Shown here: in pieces, positions 52,201 through 59,620 of the stretch | How positions within the stretch are numbered: position 1 is the stretch's first letter | Layout: every line of letters starts with the position of its first letter | DNA from: UBA6163 sp041753075 | GTDB taxonomy: Bacteria; Planctomycetota; Planctomycetia; Pirellulales; Pirellulaceae | Assembly: GCA_041753075.1 (NCBI GenBank) | Contig: JBGSVE010000097.1 | Location: 47,348 to 111,347 of the forward strand | Length of the DNA: 64,000 bases | Direction of reading: 5' to 3' | Position numbers and translations under genes: made by a program | Notes under the pieces: model-generated | Databases searched by the model: none | What the model was told of the DNA's origin: nothing | The model's input: only the letters and a program-made list of their open reading frames with translations

Positions 52201-53789
52201 AGCTCTAAATCGGTATCGACGACGCTTTGACCAAAATCCAAGACTGCCGGTGATGCTGATTGCGCTGGGTTAAATGATGTCTGGTTGAGCTGATTGTACC
52301 CCGCACTGGTAATTGTTGTGATGCCGTTATTGACTTCGGTATACCTGTTGGCTGCCTTGGCAAACGTAATGTCAAAGACGACGATTGGCTCGCCGGCACC
52401 CTTGCTGTCGATGCGATAGCCCGTGATGAAGGCGTTGTTAAGCTCCCAAAAATCGCGGGCATTGGGGTCGTTGATCGTAACATTGTCTGAGGTTCGAAAG
52501 CCAGCCAGCGCATTGATGAGCGCCGGGGTTGATGGACCGACAGGGGCCGTAACCTGAAGCGTACCAAAGGTGCCGAAGTTGTTAGACCCATTTAGCTGGA
52601 TATTATTTGAGGCTGACCAATCGATCTCTTCGTACTCGAGTTGACCCTTAAATCCTACGGCTGAAGCGCCAAAAAATGCGACATCGCCATCGACGGTATC
52701 TGGACTGATCGTTGAGCCAAAATCAGCGGCGCCGGACACTTTCCCAGTGAGTTCGTCCCAATTCGTGACCAACGGCGTCTGCGCTTTGCCTTTAGAGTCG
52801 AAAGGTGTGAAACTAACGTCAATCTTCGAGTAGTTCAGCGAAAACTTCGTCGTCGGTGCGCTTTCGCCATTCCCCTCGATTTGGAACGACGAAATGAAGG
52901 CATCATGCAGCGTCCATTCCAAGAAGACTTGATTGGTCGAGCCAACCAATTTCCGATCGGTCAGCTTGATTTGGCTGAACACGGTCCCCGCAGCGGCGCT
53001 GCCCAAGATTCCGGCGGTCGCTTTGTCCGCCGGCCGCGTGATCACGAAGTCGTGGCCATCGGCAACACCCTTTTGGATTTTGCCACCGACAGCTTGGACG
53101 TCAATGCTGGCGTCCCATTCGAAATCGTCGATGATCAAGTCCTTGCCGCCAATGGTCAAGACCGTTTGGTCGGTGATCGTTTGGGTGGGCGTATCAATGG
53201 CACTCTTGGAAACCGAGCCATTCAACAAATTCCACGAAGCCGTTTGCACGCCAGGTACGGGCACGCCATTGCCGTCAAGTTCGAGCTGTTCGGTGAAATC
53301 GATCTTGCTAAAGCTCAACGAGCCAATTTCGGTGAGCGAATCATCGGCGTTGAAACTGGTCAATTGCGCGTTGGTCAAACCAAACGTCACCACATCCTGA
53401 CTCTTGCCTTCCAGGAATCGCGACAGTCGCAATTTAGTGCCCGTGGCGTAGAGCGGCCCGATCAGCGCGTCGGTGATGAGATCGGGCGTGGCTTGGTCGA
53501 TGTCTTTGACGAACGACAGGTTCGAGACCAGCGGCGGGCTGGCCAGATCGGGCCGTTGGAAATTCCATTCGAACGCGGCGACATTGATACTGGTTGCTTT
53601 CGAACCCGCCCCGACGGCTCCCCCATCGATACCAGGGATTTCCAGAAATAACGCCAGCACACGCCGCGCTTCAAGTGATTCAAAACCTAGCCTGCGACGG
53701 CGGCGGCTGGAACGCTTAAAACGGTCCCGCGAAGTCGACGGCTTAGATTGTTGAGGGCCGTCCGTATATTGCGATTGATTCTTCACCAT
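49269..53789 (-). CDS. Secreted surface protein with six Hcp-like domains, GEVED and dockerin
   Basis: A 1506-residue protein. The N-terminus has no ordinary signal peptide but a basic region (KRSSRRRRRLGFESLEARRVLA) matching the planctomycete LEPRxxLA-type sorting motif at about 37-46. Six Hcp-like domains follow, at about 46-168, 208-330, 370-487, 525-652, 695-828 and 857-998. Domain 1 reads LFLEIPGIDGGAV, LSFVKDIDQATPDLITDALIG and SLSFSKIDF; domain 2 reads FVITRPADKATAGILGSAA and FSLNYSKIDVSF, matching the Hcp pattern ITKxxDxxSPxLxxA...FxKIxxxYTP. A cadherin-like segment (about 1065-1145), a GEVED domain (about 1147-1298, FGDAPAP to GEVEDYAV) and a dockerin I repeat (about 1445-1500, VGDANRDGSVNGADLPLF and FGADGSVNGGDLPLF, two calcium loops) complete it. 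Confidence 0.9.
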   Translation of the reverse strand: MVKNQSQYTDGPQQSKPSTSRDRFKRSSRRRRRLGFESLEARRVLALFLEIPGIDGGAVGAGSKATSINVAAFEWNFQRPDLASPPLVSNLSFVKDIDQATPDLITDALIGPLYATGTKLRLSRFLEGKSQDVVTFGLTNAQLTSFNADDSLTEIGSLSFSKIDFTEQLELDGNGVPVPGVQTASWNLLNGSVSKSAIDTPTQTITDQTVLTIGGKDLIIDDFEWDASIDVQAVGGKIQKGVADGHDFVITRPADKATAGILGSAAAGTVFSQIKLTDRKLVGSTNQVFLEWTLHDAFISSFQIEGNGESAPTTKFSLNYSKIDVSFTPFDSKGKAQTPLVTNWDELTGKVSGAADFGSTISPDTVDGDVAFFGASAVGFKGQLEYEEIDWSASNNIQLNGSNNFGTFGTLQVTAPVGPSTPALINALAGFRTSDNVTINDPNARDFWELNNAFITGYRIDSKGAGEPIVVFDITFAKAANRYTEVNNGITTITSAGYNQLNQTSFNPAQSASPAVLDFGQSVVDTDLELHIVENGQTSEISLNAVGWEINRAISFTSGPSFGELELGLFQIAAARGLYSPGFFLATARGDKIDQVSVHRYETINTKRVESYRWELSDVFFTNYTTELLPGAQVETSFVDLRPSKIALVSNKVDSEGNLLGTATRGYDDVSKGGFNSNTGTPPNAIGSKLGPAVFPRVRFDDDSNNELILDQNAWGATLSVSNPNSAGVRTIGKADATDFQLVSESLPSFGLFERVLSRLPFGEVTVFAALNNQATGAEADEVQWKLGGSFVSGYRYSDSAGSSLPTNEYLLASPRIELATSKLSVLQTRINWNLGPGSGSPSLTGNFGDFQFPSNQIPETILEIVGGNKVSQAAVANFNWLATNFVDQEVGTLAAPTQLAKRGTATQQSFDISAELGFTAPGFINAVASGVKLPDLKIVQRRNIPFVGGDSQYLPYREWILTDAFIESINTDATQSDPEGTVRLRLNAGRITSRFIKYDGALGTLGSLDGPGPSSDSPNAIPLAPPITLQTDPANTSFTNFVDFITPPVSLGIGSSLQSSTSIRTIPLASFFTDEQEAPATLKYSFSVLGGSGLFDSTSINAANQLVLDFKAGQSGIATIRVDAMDSFDLVGSDTFQVAVDVAVDFGDAPAPLPTLLANNGAGHIAIGPRLGSLRDTEVNGLPNATATGDGGDEDGVMFGNLATNYTLAGINITVANAAAAKVDAWIDFNRDGDWDDIGEKILDDIAVVAGLQTLNYTVPAGLTTGNTIARVRLSSTGGLAPTGFAVDGEVEDYAVAISAADLVAPTIATVFATNTNASPGFIDAIDGGGIGAGSGVGYALTSGQVIPNAGINRLVVQFSEPIVGFNSSNVSLLGINVASYNSVISLSYDATNNRGIINLSVPIFNDRLRVRVTDMVKDFAGTSLDGDGVGGAGGMFEFAFNILVGDANRDGSVNGADLPLFGSSFNTSAGQGTYNPAADFGADGSVNGGDLPLFAARFNQSLPS
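50796..53654 (-). other. Six tandem Hcp-like domains inside the surface protein
   Basis: The six domains are each 120-140 residues. Each has a beta-strand, then a helix-forming block (TPDLITDALIG, TAGILGSAAAG, TPALINALAG, SPGFFLATARG, FGLFERVLSRL, APGFINAVASG), then a strand (TKLRLSR, SQIKLTDR, VTIND, DQVSVHR, GEVTVFAA, PDLKIVQR), then a WxLxxAFIxxY-like strand (FGLTNAQLTSF, WTLHDAFISSF, WELNNAFITGY, WELSDVFFTNY, WKLGGSFVSGY, WILTDAFIESI). The first two are closest to Hcp; later copies are more diverged. Confidence 0.75.
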
Positions 53790-54233
53790 CGCTGCGGAAA
53801 CCTTGATGAACGATTGCTGATATTGCGGAAAAACGCAGTCTATACTCCCTCGGTGGGGAATACTTCTGGGGAAATGTCAAAATTTTTGAAATTCACAATA
53901 TGGCGTTTTGAGTGCATTCAGGAGCTCGGCGTGGCGTAGTCGCTGCGCGACCACTCTGTTCCATTAGCCGCCACTAGCTTCTCGCGGCGCTAGCACAAAA
54001 ACTCCTTGTTTTTCGACCCGAAGCGTAAGTTTTGACGTTGTGCTGTTCGTGTTCGATCGGGCCGAAGGCCCAGCAATTGCCGCTCAATCAAGGCCATCTT
54101 CGATTCGTGACGCTCGTGCTGTGTCAAGTTTTAATTTAAAGGTCTCGTCACCACCGATGGCACGCACTTTGCGTTGACCTGGCTACGTGCTCACGATAGT
54201 TCGTGGGCGATCATCCCCAAACGGAGACTCAAA
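53790..54233. other. Intergenic region between surface protein and lipoprotein genes
   Basis: This 444-base divergent spacer has no credible gene. It contains a small hairpin GTGG...GTCG/CGAC...CCAC at about 53932-53955, a stretch with GCCGCCACTAGC that may be a degraded family B repeat (near 53970), and the sigma-54 promoter at its right end (54158-54172). An A/T-rich stretch at about 53877-53905 lies before the surface protein gene. Confidence 0.6.
54158..54172 (+). promoter_or_regulatory. Sigma-54 promoter for the lipoprotein gene
   Basis: TGGCACG-CACT-TTGC matches the sigma-54 -24/-12 consensus TGGCACG-N4-TTGC exactly, with GG/GC spacing correct. It lies 62 bases before the ATG at 54234, a normal leader length. 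Activation would need an NtrC-type protein, one of which is encoded at 33225-34565 in this window. Confidence 0.85.
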
Positions 54234-54611
54234 ATGAAGTTCCTTAGCACCGCCATGTTGGCAGCACTCACACTCGCATTCGTTGGCTGCGATGAATCGG
54301 CCTTCGACCTCGAAGCTGACGCGATTCGCGACACAACTCAGCAGCAAGCTGATTCGGTTCGCGACGCGACCGAGAACCAAGCCGAAGCGACGCGCAACGC
54401 GACGCAAAACAGTGCGGAGCAGATGCGCAACCAAGTTGATAACGCCGCTGACCCGGTCCAGGATCGCGTCGAAGAGCGCGCTGACATGCTTGAGGAAAGC
54501 GGTGAAAACGCTGCTGACCGCAAAGAATCAGTCGGTGAAATGAAAGCCGATGCGATTGAAGAGCAAGGCGAAGCCAAGGCCGACGCAATCGAAGCTCGTG
54601 ACCCCGAATAG
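54234..54611 (+). CDS. Small lipoprotein with charged coiled-coil repeats
   Basis: A 125-residue protein from ATG 54234 (GGAG eight bases upstream). The signal ends in a lipobox-like LAFVGC, so Cys 19 is probably lipidated. The rest is a strongly charged Ala/Glu/Asp/Arg sequence with repeating units such as DSVRDATENQAEATRNATQNSAEQ, giving long amphipathic helices like LEA or YtxH-type stress proteins. Three successive repeats of KADAIEE/KADAIEA appear at the end. It is preceded by a sigma-54 promoter. It is probably an envelope stress protein; the exact job is not known. Confidence 0.8.
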   Translation: MKFLSTAMLAALTLAFVGCDESAFDLEADAIRDTTQQQADSVRDATENQAEATRNATQNSAEQMRNQVDNAADPVQDRVEERADMLEESGENAADRKESVGEMKADAIEEQGEAKADAIEARDPE

Positions 54612-54687
54612 TTCGCGAGCGGCTCCCACTGCATCCACACCCGATTCGTCACAGTGACGATCGGGTTTCAACCACAGAGATTTAATC

Positions 54688-55155
54688 ATGTTAGAAACAA
54701 AGCAATCACTCAATTCAAAGACCGTCAAGAAGTTACAAGAGTTGATTCGAATCAACATTGATTCCTACGATGGTTTTCGCGAGTCAGCCGAAGAGGTCAA
54801 GGATTCTCGCATCGCAACGCTGTTTCGCGAATTGGCTCGCGAGCGATCGGCATTAGCGACCGAGCTGCAGGATTACGTCGAGCAAAATTCAGCAGCACCC
54901 GTTGAGGATGGATCGTTCCTGGCTGGGATGCACCGCACCTGGATCAATTTGCGCAGTAAGCTCAGCGGCGGCGATGCCTATGTGATTTTGATCGAAGCCG
55001 AAAAAGGTGAAGATTACATCAAGGCAGCCTACGAAGATGTGCTGAAGGAGACTGCCGGCAGTGCGATGAACGATGTATTGCAAGCTCAATACGTGCGCGT
55101 TAAAGCTGGCCATGACAAGGTTCGTGACCTGCGCGATGTCTATAAAGCGGCATAA
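54688..55155 (+). CDS. DUF2383/PA2169-type four-helix-bundle protein
   Basis: A 155-residue, all-helical protein starting at ATG 54688. The pattern KLQELIRINIDSYDGFRESAEEVKD...LFRELARERSALATELQ...GDAYVILIEAEKGEDYIKAAYEDVLKE matches the PA2169-like family, a ferritin-like four-helix bundle of unknown role. The Glu/His set expected for a di-iron centre is incomplete by eye. It lies 76 bases after the lipoprotein gene on the same strand and is likely expressed from the same sigma-54 promoter. Such proteins often accompany stress genes in planctomycetes and proteobacteria. Confidence 0.85.
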   Translation: MLETKQSLNSKTVKKLQELIRINIDSYDGFRESAEEVKDSRIATLFRELARERSALATELQDYVEQNSAAPVEDGSFLAGMHRTWINLRSKLSGGDAYVILIEAEKGEDYIKAAYEDVLKETAGSAMNDVLQAQYVRVKAGHDKVRDLRDVYKAA

Positions 55156-55185
55156 TAGTCTTTGCTCCATTTAAAGTTTATGATC

Positions 55186-55230
55186 GTGAGCGGAATGGCG
55201 CTGGCCACTGGTGTCGCGAATACCAGCGGC
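55186..55230. repeat. Dispersed palindromic repeat, family B, left arm only
   Basis: GTGAGCGGAATGGCGCTGGC matches the left arm at 26033 but the right arm is replaced by a short inner hairpin ACTGGT/ACCAGC. It lies in the 300-base spacer 55156-55455, in which I see nothing else. Confidence 0.6.
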
Positions 55231-55455
55231 GATCGCGATGTCATAACTAGAAGCTTGGATTGAATTGATCAGCCGCCTCGCGTTAGCGTGCAGTTCCCGC
55301 AATTTAAACCGCCTGCTATCTCATTGCGGTTGATCGTAAAATCGACCTGCACCACAGTACCAGCGCCAATCTGCTCACATGATGAACTTGAAGCCATAGC
55401 GGAGGGCAAACCGCAATGACTTGACGCTTTAGTCTACGATCGCAATCATAACCGC

Positions 55456-56178
55456 ATGAACATGATCGCAACCGATCGACCACTCGCGGCATGGGTCGCT
55501 GAAGTCATCGGAACGTTTGCGCTCGTGTTCGCCGGCACGGGGGCGATCATCGTCAACGAGGCCACCCAAGGCGCGGTCACGCACGTGGGCATTGCACTCA
55601 CGTTTGGCTTGGTCGTGATGGCTGTGATTTATTCGATTGGGGATATTTCGGGTGCCCACATTAATCCAGCGGTCACCCTGGGCTTTTGGCTGGCGGGACG
55701 ATTTGCTTCCAAAGACGTGATGCCGTTTATCCTCAGTCAATTGTTGGGGGCTTTTGCCGCCAGCGGGTTGTTGCGATTACTCTTTCTGGACCAGGAAGGC
55801 CTAGGTGCGACGCTGCCGTCGGGCACCTGGTGGCAATCATTTGTCTTGGAACTCGTGTTGACGTTTTTCCTGATGTTCGTAATTTTCAACGTTGCCTCGG
55901 GCGCGAAGGAAAATGGCGTCATGGCCGGTGCGGCGATCGGCGGGGTTGTCGCCCTCGAGGCAATGTTCGCTGGTCCGATCTGTGGTGCGTCAATGAACCC
56001 GGCCCGATCGCTTGCACCGGCGATCGTCAGCGGCCAATGGCAGTATTGTTGGCTATACGTGCTTGCCCCAACGCTCGGCGCGGCGTTGGCCATTCCCGTA
56101 TGCCGCTGCGTTCGCGATGGTGGTTGTTGCCGCCGAGCTACAGCATCTCAGCCGGAGACGGTTTGCAACGCGGCTTGA
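55456..56178 (+). CDS. Aquaporin / MIP family channel
   Basis: A 240-residue membrane protein with six helices and the two pore loops of the family, INPAVTLG (about 73-80) and MNPARSLAP (about 179-187). The second NPA is followed by Arg as required for the selectivity filter. The residues around the loops fit aquaporins, including the arsenite/glycerol-like subgroups, better than GlpF of E. coli, but selectivity is uncertain. The C-terminus is Cys-rich (CRCVRDGGCCRR). ATG 55456 was chosen; ATG 55462 is possible. A Uma2 gene follows after 24 bases. Confidence 0.92.
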   Translation: MNMIATDRPLAAWVAEVIGTFALVFAGTGAIIVNEATQGAVTHVGIALTFGLVVMAVIYSIGDISGAHINPAVTLGFWLAGRFASKDVMPFILSQLLGAFAASGLLRLLFLDQEGLGATLPSGTWWQSFVLELVLTFFLMFVIFNVASGAKENGVMAGAAIGGVVALEAMFAGPICGASMNPARSLAPAIVSGQWQYCWLYVLAPTLGAALAIPVCRCVRDGGCCRRATASQPETVCNAA

Positions 56179-56202
56179 GCTTCTGATTTTCGCGAGGTAA
56201 CC

Positions 56203-56742
56203 ATGTCAACCGCACACCAATATCGACCGAACTACTGTGTTGAGGACTACCTTCAATGGAAAGGCGATTGGGAGTTGTGGAATGGCTTTGCGATCGCGAT
56301 GAGCCCTAGTCCGTTTGGTGTTCACCAGCGGATCATTGTTAATTTGATTACGGCAATCAAGAACGCATTGACCGCGAATCATTGCGACTCGACCGTCTTG
56401 TGTGAACTCGATTGGATCGTCAATTCATCGACGGTGGTGCGCCCTGATGTGATCGTCGTTTGTGGTCATCCGCCGGATCAACATTTGCACTCCGCCCCCG
56501 GCTTGATTGCGGAAATCTTGTCGCCATCGACTCGTCAAAACGATTTAACCTACAAGCGCGACCTATACGAACGCGAACACGTTGGGACTTACTTGATCAT
56601 CGACCCGGCTGACGAGTCGATCACGATTAACGAATTGAAAGAGGGCCGGTATCATCAGAAACATGTAACCGGCGAAGTGCTGCTAACGCCGTGTGATGGC
56701 TGCTCGATTTCAGTCGCGTCGGCGTCAATTTTTGGTCGATAA
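56203..56742 (+). CDS. Uma2-family (DUF820) putative endonuclease
   Basis: A 179-residue Uma2 protein starting at ATG 56203 with AGG five bases upstream. Family features: NYCVEDYLQWKGDWELWNG, VRPDVIVVCG, IAEILSPSTRQNDLTYKRDLYE and VGTYLIIDPADESIT. The PD-(D/E)XK core (Asp in VRPDV, Glu in AEILS, Lys in TYKR) is intact. It is one of two Uma2 genes in the window and is only distantly similar to that at 48550. It follows the aquaporin gene closely. Confidence 0.92.
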   Translation: MSTAHQYRPNYCVEDYLQWKGDWELWNGFAIAMSPSPFGVHQRIIVNLITAIKNALTANHCDSTVLCELDWIVNSSTVVRPDVIVVCGHPPDQHLHSAPGLIAEILSPSTRQNDLTYKRDLYEREHVGTYLIIDPADESITINELKEGRYHQKHVTGEVLLTPCDGCSISVASASIFGR

Positions 56743-56756
56743 TGGTGGTTTACGAG

Positions 56757-56813
56757 GCCGGTGGCTAGCGCCATTCCGCTCACAGTGCTAAAACGAGAGC
56801 GGGGCAAAGCACT
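56757..56813. repeat. Family B right arm plus small hairpin between convergent genes
   Basis: GCCGGTGGCTAGCGCCATTC ending in CGCTCAC (56757-56783) equals the right arm of the copy at 26033-26096 exactly. Immediately after, AGTGCT/AGCACT (56784-56813) forms a second hairpin. They lie between Uma2 (ends 56742) and the ACT protein (ends 56812). Confidence 0.65.
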
Positions 56814-57315
56814 AACTTGACTGCTCGTCTTCGGACAACAGATCGCCTTCGGTGATTAGACGAAAACCTTTCTTAGTCAGCGTCTCCATTGCGAACTCGA
56901 TGTTCTCGACCATGATCGCCACGGCGGGGCGTCCCAGCGGATGCGCGATCAAAGGGTAGGCTTGCTGGATATTCAATTCGGCCTGCAACAGCGCGGTGCA
57001 AATTCGCAGCAGCGGCTGCGGACCCTCGGGCAACTCAACGCCGACCAAATCGGTCTCGATAATCGCTAGTCCCGCTCGCTCCAAAATTTCGCGCCCGCGC
57101 TCGTAATCGCTGACGACGAATCGCACGAACGCACACTCCGCCGCGTCGTTGATCGACAACGCGACAATGTGGATTCCGGTGCCCTCAAAACGCCGTAGGA
57201 CTTCGAGCAATTGACCGACACGATTTTCCAGAAAAATCGTGAACTGGCGAATCGCGGGAAAGTTACGTCCGCGGATCGTCTGAAATCCCGTGCCCGCGCC
57301 TTCTTCAAAACTCAT
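56812..57315 (-). CDS. Tandem ACT-domain regulatory protein
   Basis: A 167-residue protein from ATG 57315 (AGGGAC nine bases upstream). The first ACT domain is IRQFTIFLENRVGQLLEVLRRFEGTGIHIVALSINDA; the second spans about 95-160 (LLRICTALLQAELNIQQAYPLI...AIMVENIEFAMETLTKKGF). Resembles acetolactate-synthase small subunits in fold but has no catalytic partner here. It may bind an amino acid. The gene diverges from the isocitrate dehydrogenase gene. Confidence 0.8.
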   Translation of the reverse strand: MSFEEGAGTGFQTIRGRNFPAIRQFTIFLENRVGQLLEVLRRFEGTGIHIVALSINDAAECAFVRFVVSDYERGREILERAGLAIIETDLVGVELPEGPQPLLRICTALLQAELNIQQAYPLIAHPLGRPAVAIMVENIEFAMETLTKKGFRLITEGDLLSEDEQSS

Positions 57316-57479
57316 CGATTTGGTCCCTGTCAGAGCAAGCTTGTTAGCCTTAAAGGTTAACATCTTGTGCAAAACTGTTGTAGCCTACCGCATCGATGCG
57401 TTGACGCGTGGAGAAGGCTGGGTTAGTTTCGCGGAATCAAATTTGGCTAGAACTTCACACGTTGATTGAGAATCCCGCG

Positions 57480-58574
57480 ATGGCCTACGAAGTGACGTTG
57501 ATTACTGGGGATGGAACCGGACCGGAGCTCGCCGAAGCGGCCCGCAAATGCGTCGATGCGACCGGCGTGAAGATCCATTGGGATGTCAAGGAAGCGGGCA
57601 TCGATGTGATGGAAATCTGTGGCACGCCATTGCCCGACGAAACGATCGATTCAGTGCGGCGAACCAAGTGTGCCCTAAAGGCGCCCATCACAACGCCGGT
57701 CGGCAAAGGTTTTCGCAGCGTCAATGTGTTCCTGCGCCAAGAATTGGGCCTGTTCGCCTGTATCCGCCCCTGCAAACACTATCCCGGAATCCGCAGTTTT
57801 TTCAGCGAGCTGGGCGTTGACCTGGTGATCGTTCGCGAGAACACCGAAGACTTGTATGCGGGTGTCGAATTTGAAGCCGGCAAACCCGAAACGTCGCAGT
57901 TGATCGAGTACATCAACGGCTTGCCGAGCGATCGCAAGATTCTGACCGGTGGCGACGAAACCGGGATCTCGATCAAGCCGATCAGCAAGAGCGGCACGCG
58001 CCAAATCGTCCGCTGCGCATTTGAATACGCCGTCAAGAATAATCGCAAAAAAGTGACCGTGGTCCACAAGGCCAACATCATGAAATACAGCGATGGGTTG
58101 TGGTTGGCCGAGGCGATGAAGATCGCCGAAGAGTTTCCCGATATCGAGTGCGACGAACGGATTGTCGACAATATGTGTATGCAGTTGACACAAAAACCGG
58201 AACTGTACGACGTGATCGTGTTGCCGAATTTGTACGGTGACATTCTCAGCGACTTGGGCGCAGGGATCATCGGCGGCCTCGGTATGGCACCGGGCGCGAA
58301 CATTGGTCCCAATGGTGCCGTGTTCGAGGCCACACACGGCAGCGCGCCGAAATACAAGGGCTTGAATAAGGTCAACCCAACGGCGCTGATCTTGTCGGGC
58401 ATGTTGATGCTGCGTCACCTCGGTGAATTGGACGCCGCGGCTCGATTGGAAGCCGCTGTGGCCGCTGTGATCGCCGAAGGCAAAGACGTAACTTACGACT
58501 TGAAGCAAAACCGCGATGATCCGACAGCGGTCGGGACTCAGGAAATGGCGGCGGCGATTTGCAAACGGATCTGA
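57480..58574 (+). CDS. NAD-type isocitrate dehydrogenase
   Basis: A 364-residue beta-decarboxylating dehydrogenase. ATG 57480 gives the family start YEVTLITGDGTGPELAEA. Substrate residues are in RSVNVFLRQELGLFACIRP, the signature RENTEDLYAGVE, and the metal site NLYGDILSDLGAGIIGG. The Ser in RSVNVFLR favours isocitrate over isopropylmalate, and the length and lack of the NADP signature favour the NAD-type group. It acts in the citric acid cycle. The stop region overlaps the lpxK start by 16 bases. Confidence 0.9.
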   Translation: MAYEVTLITGDGTGPELAEAARKCVDATGVKIHWDVKEAGIDVMEICGTPLPDETIDSVRRTKCALKAPITTPVGKGFRSVNVFLRQELGLFACIRPCKHYPGIRSFFSELGVDLVIVRENTEDLYAGVEFEAGKPETSQLIEYINGLPSDRKILTGGDETGISIKPISKSGTRQIVRCAFEYAVKNNRKKVTVVHKANIMKYSDGLWLAEAMKIAEEFPDIECDERIVDNMCMQLTQKPELYDVIVLPNLYGDILSDLGAGIIGGLGMAPGANIGPNGAVFEATHGSAPKYKGLNKVNPTALILSGMLMLRHLGELDAAARLEAAVAAVIAEGKDVTYDLKQNRDDPTAVGTQEMAAAICKRI

Positions 58575-59620
58575 TCGTTCGCCAGATCATTGGCGGACAG
58601 CGAAAAGGTCCGCTAGCTGCACTGCTGCGCGGTGTTCTTGGCTTAGCGCAGTGGCCATACCAGTTTGTGGTTGATTATCGAAACCGCCGTTTCGATCGTG
58701 GCAAATGCGAGATCGTTCGCTGCTGTGTGCCGGTGATCTCGATCGGCAACTTAACGACCGGCGGCACCGGCAAGACGCCGTTGGTGTGTTACATCGCCAA
58801 ACTGCTGCGCCGTCGCGATCTACGAGTCGCGATTGTCAGTCGTGGCTACGGCAGCGTCGGTGGCGAAGACAATGACGAAGCAATGGAGTTGGCTCACGTC
58901 TTGCCAGATGTGCCCCATGTTCAAGATGCCGATCGAGTCGCCGCCGCAACCATCGCCGTCGAAGAGCTCGAGTGCGAAGTCATCTTGATGGATGATGGGT
59001 TCCAGCACCGCCGTCTGCATCGTGATCTTGATATTGTCGTGATCGATGCGACCAATCCATTCGGCTACGGATATCTTTTGCCGCGCGGTTTATTGCGCGA
59101 GCCGATCAGTTCCTTGTCGCGGGCCGATGTCGTCGTGCTTAGCCGCGCCGATATGGTCGATCAAGCCGAACGCCGCCGCATTGAGCAAGCGGTGCGAGTC
59201 CAGGCAACGGATGTTGTCTGGTGCGAGGCCAGCCACCGAGCCAGTGCTTTACTTTCCTGGCCAACGACGACGCTCTCGCTGGATGAGATTGATGGTCGCG
59301 CCGTATTCGTCGTCGCCGCGATTGGCAACCCGGCGGCGTTTGTGAAAACGGTCGAGGGTTGCGGTGCCAAGGTTGCTGGGACGTTGTTTTTGCCCGATCA
59401 CGATCCCTATGGAAGCGCTGCGGTCGACGATCTTCGCCATCGCGTCGAGGCGCTAGCGATGCCGGACTTGGCAATCATTTGCACGCACAAAGACTTAGTC
59501 AAATTGCAGACCGATCGTTTGGCCGGATGCCAGGTGTACGCGCTGCAGGTCGAATTGACCATGACCCAGGGTGAGCCCGAATTGATCGCAAGGGTGAACA
59601 CTACGCAAGCAATTGTTTAG
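58559..59620 (+). CDS. lpxK: Tetraacyldisaccharide 4'-kinase LpxK
   Basis: A 353-residue lipid A kinase. The start is TTG 58559, inside the end of the isocitrate dehydrogenase gene, because the family N-terminus (GPLAALLRGVLGLAQWPYQFVVDYRN) follows closely. The P-loop is GGTGKTP (68-74) and the second signature is ILMDDGFQHRRLHRDLD. LpxK phosphorylates the 4' position of the lipid A precursor at the inner membrane, so the organism should make lipid A. The stop overlaps the convergent pepT stop by four bases. Confidence 0.93.
   Translation: MQTDLIVRQIIGGQRKGPLAALLRGVLGLAQWPYQFVVDYRNRRFDRGKCEIVRCCVPVISIGNLTTGGTGKTPLVCYIAKLLRRRDLRVAIVSRGYGSVGGEDNDEAMELAHVLPDVPHVQDADRVAAATIAVEELECEVILMDDGFQHRRLHRDLDIVVIDATNPFGYGYLLPRGLLREPISSLSRADVVVLSRADMVDQAERRRIEQAVRVQATDVVWCEASHRASALLSWPTTTLSLDEIDGRAVFVVAAIGNPAAFVKTVEGCGAKVAGTLFLPDHDPYGSAAVDDLRHRVEALAMPDLAIICTHKDLVKLQTDRLAGCQVYALQVELTMTQGEPELIARVNTTQAIV

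Noticed and set aside
49269..53789. A type VI secretion system locus
   Set aside because: Only the Hcp-like fold is seen; no TssB/C sheath, ClpV, VgrG or baseplate genes are in the window and the protein carries dockerin and GEVED domains.
55421..55449. Sigma-70 promoter TTGACG-17-AATCAT before the aquaporin gene
   Set aside because: The -10 box is only a 4/6 match and would start transcription at or within the ATG at 55456, leaving no leader.
57675..58508. 277-residue open frame opposite the isocitrate dehydrogenase gene
   Set aside because: Antisense to a well-conserved enzyme; residues are His/Asp/Gln-rich in a pattern expected of the complement of the real frame.
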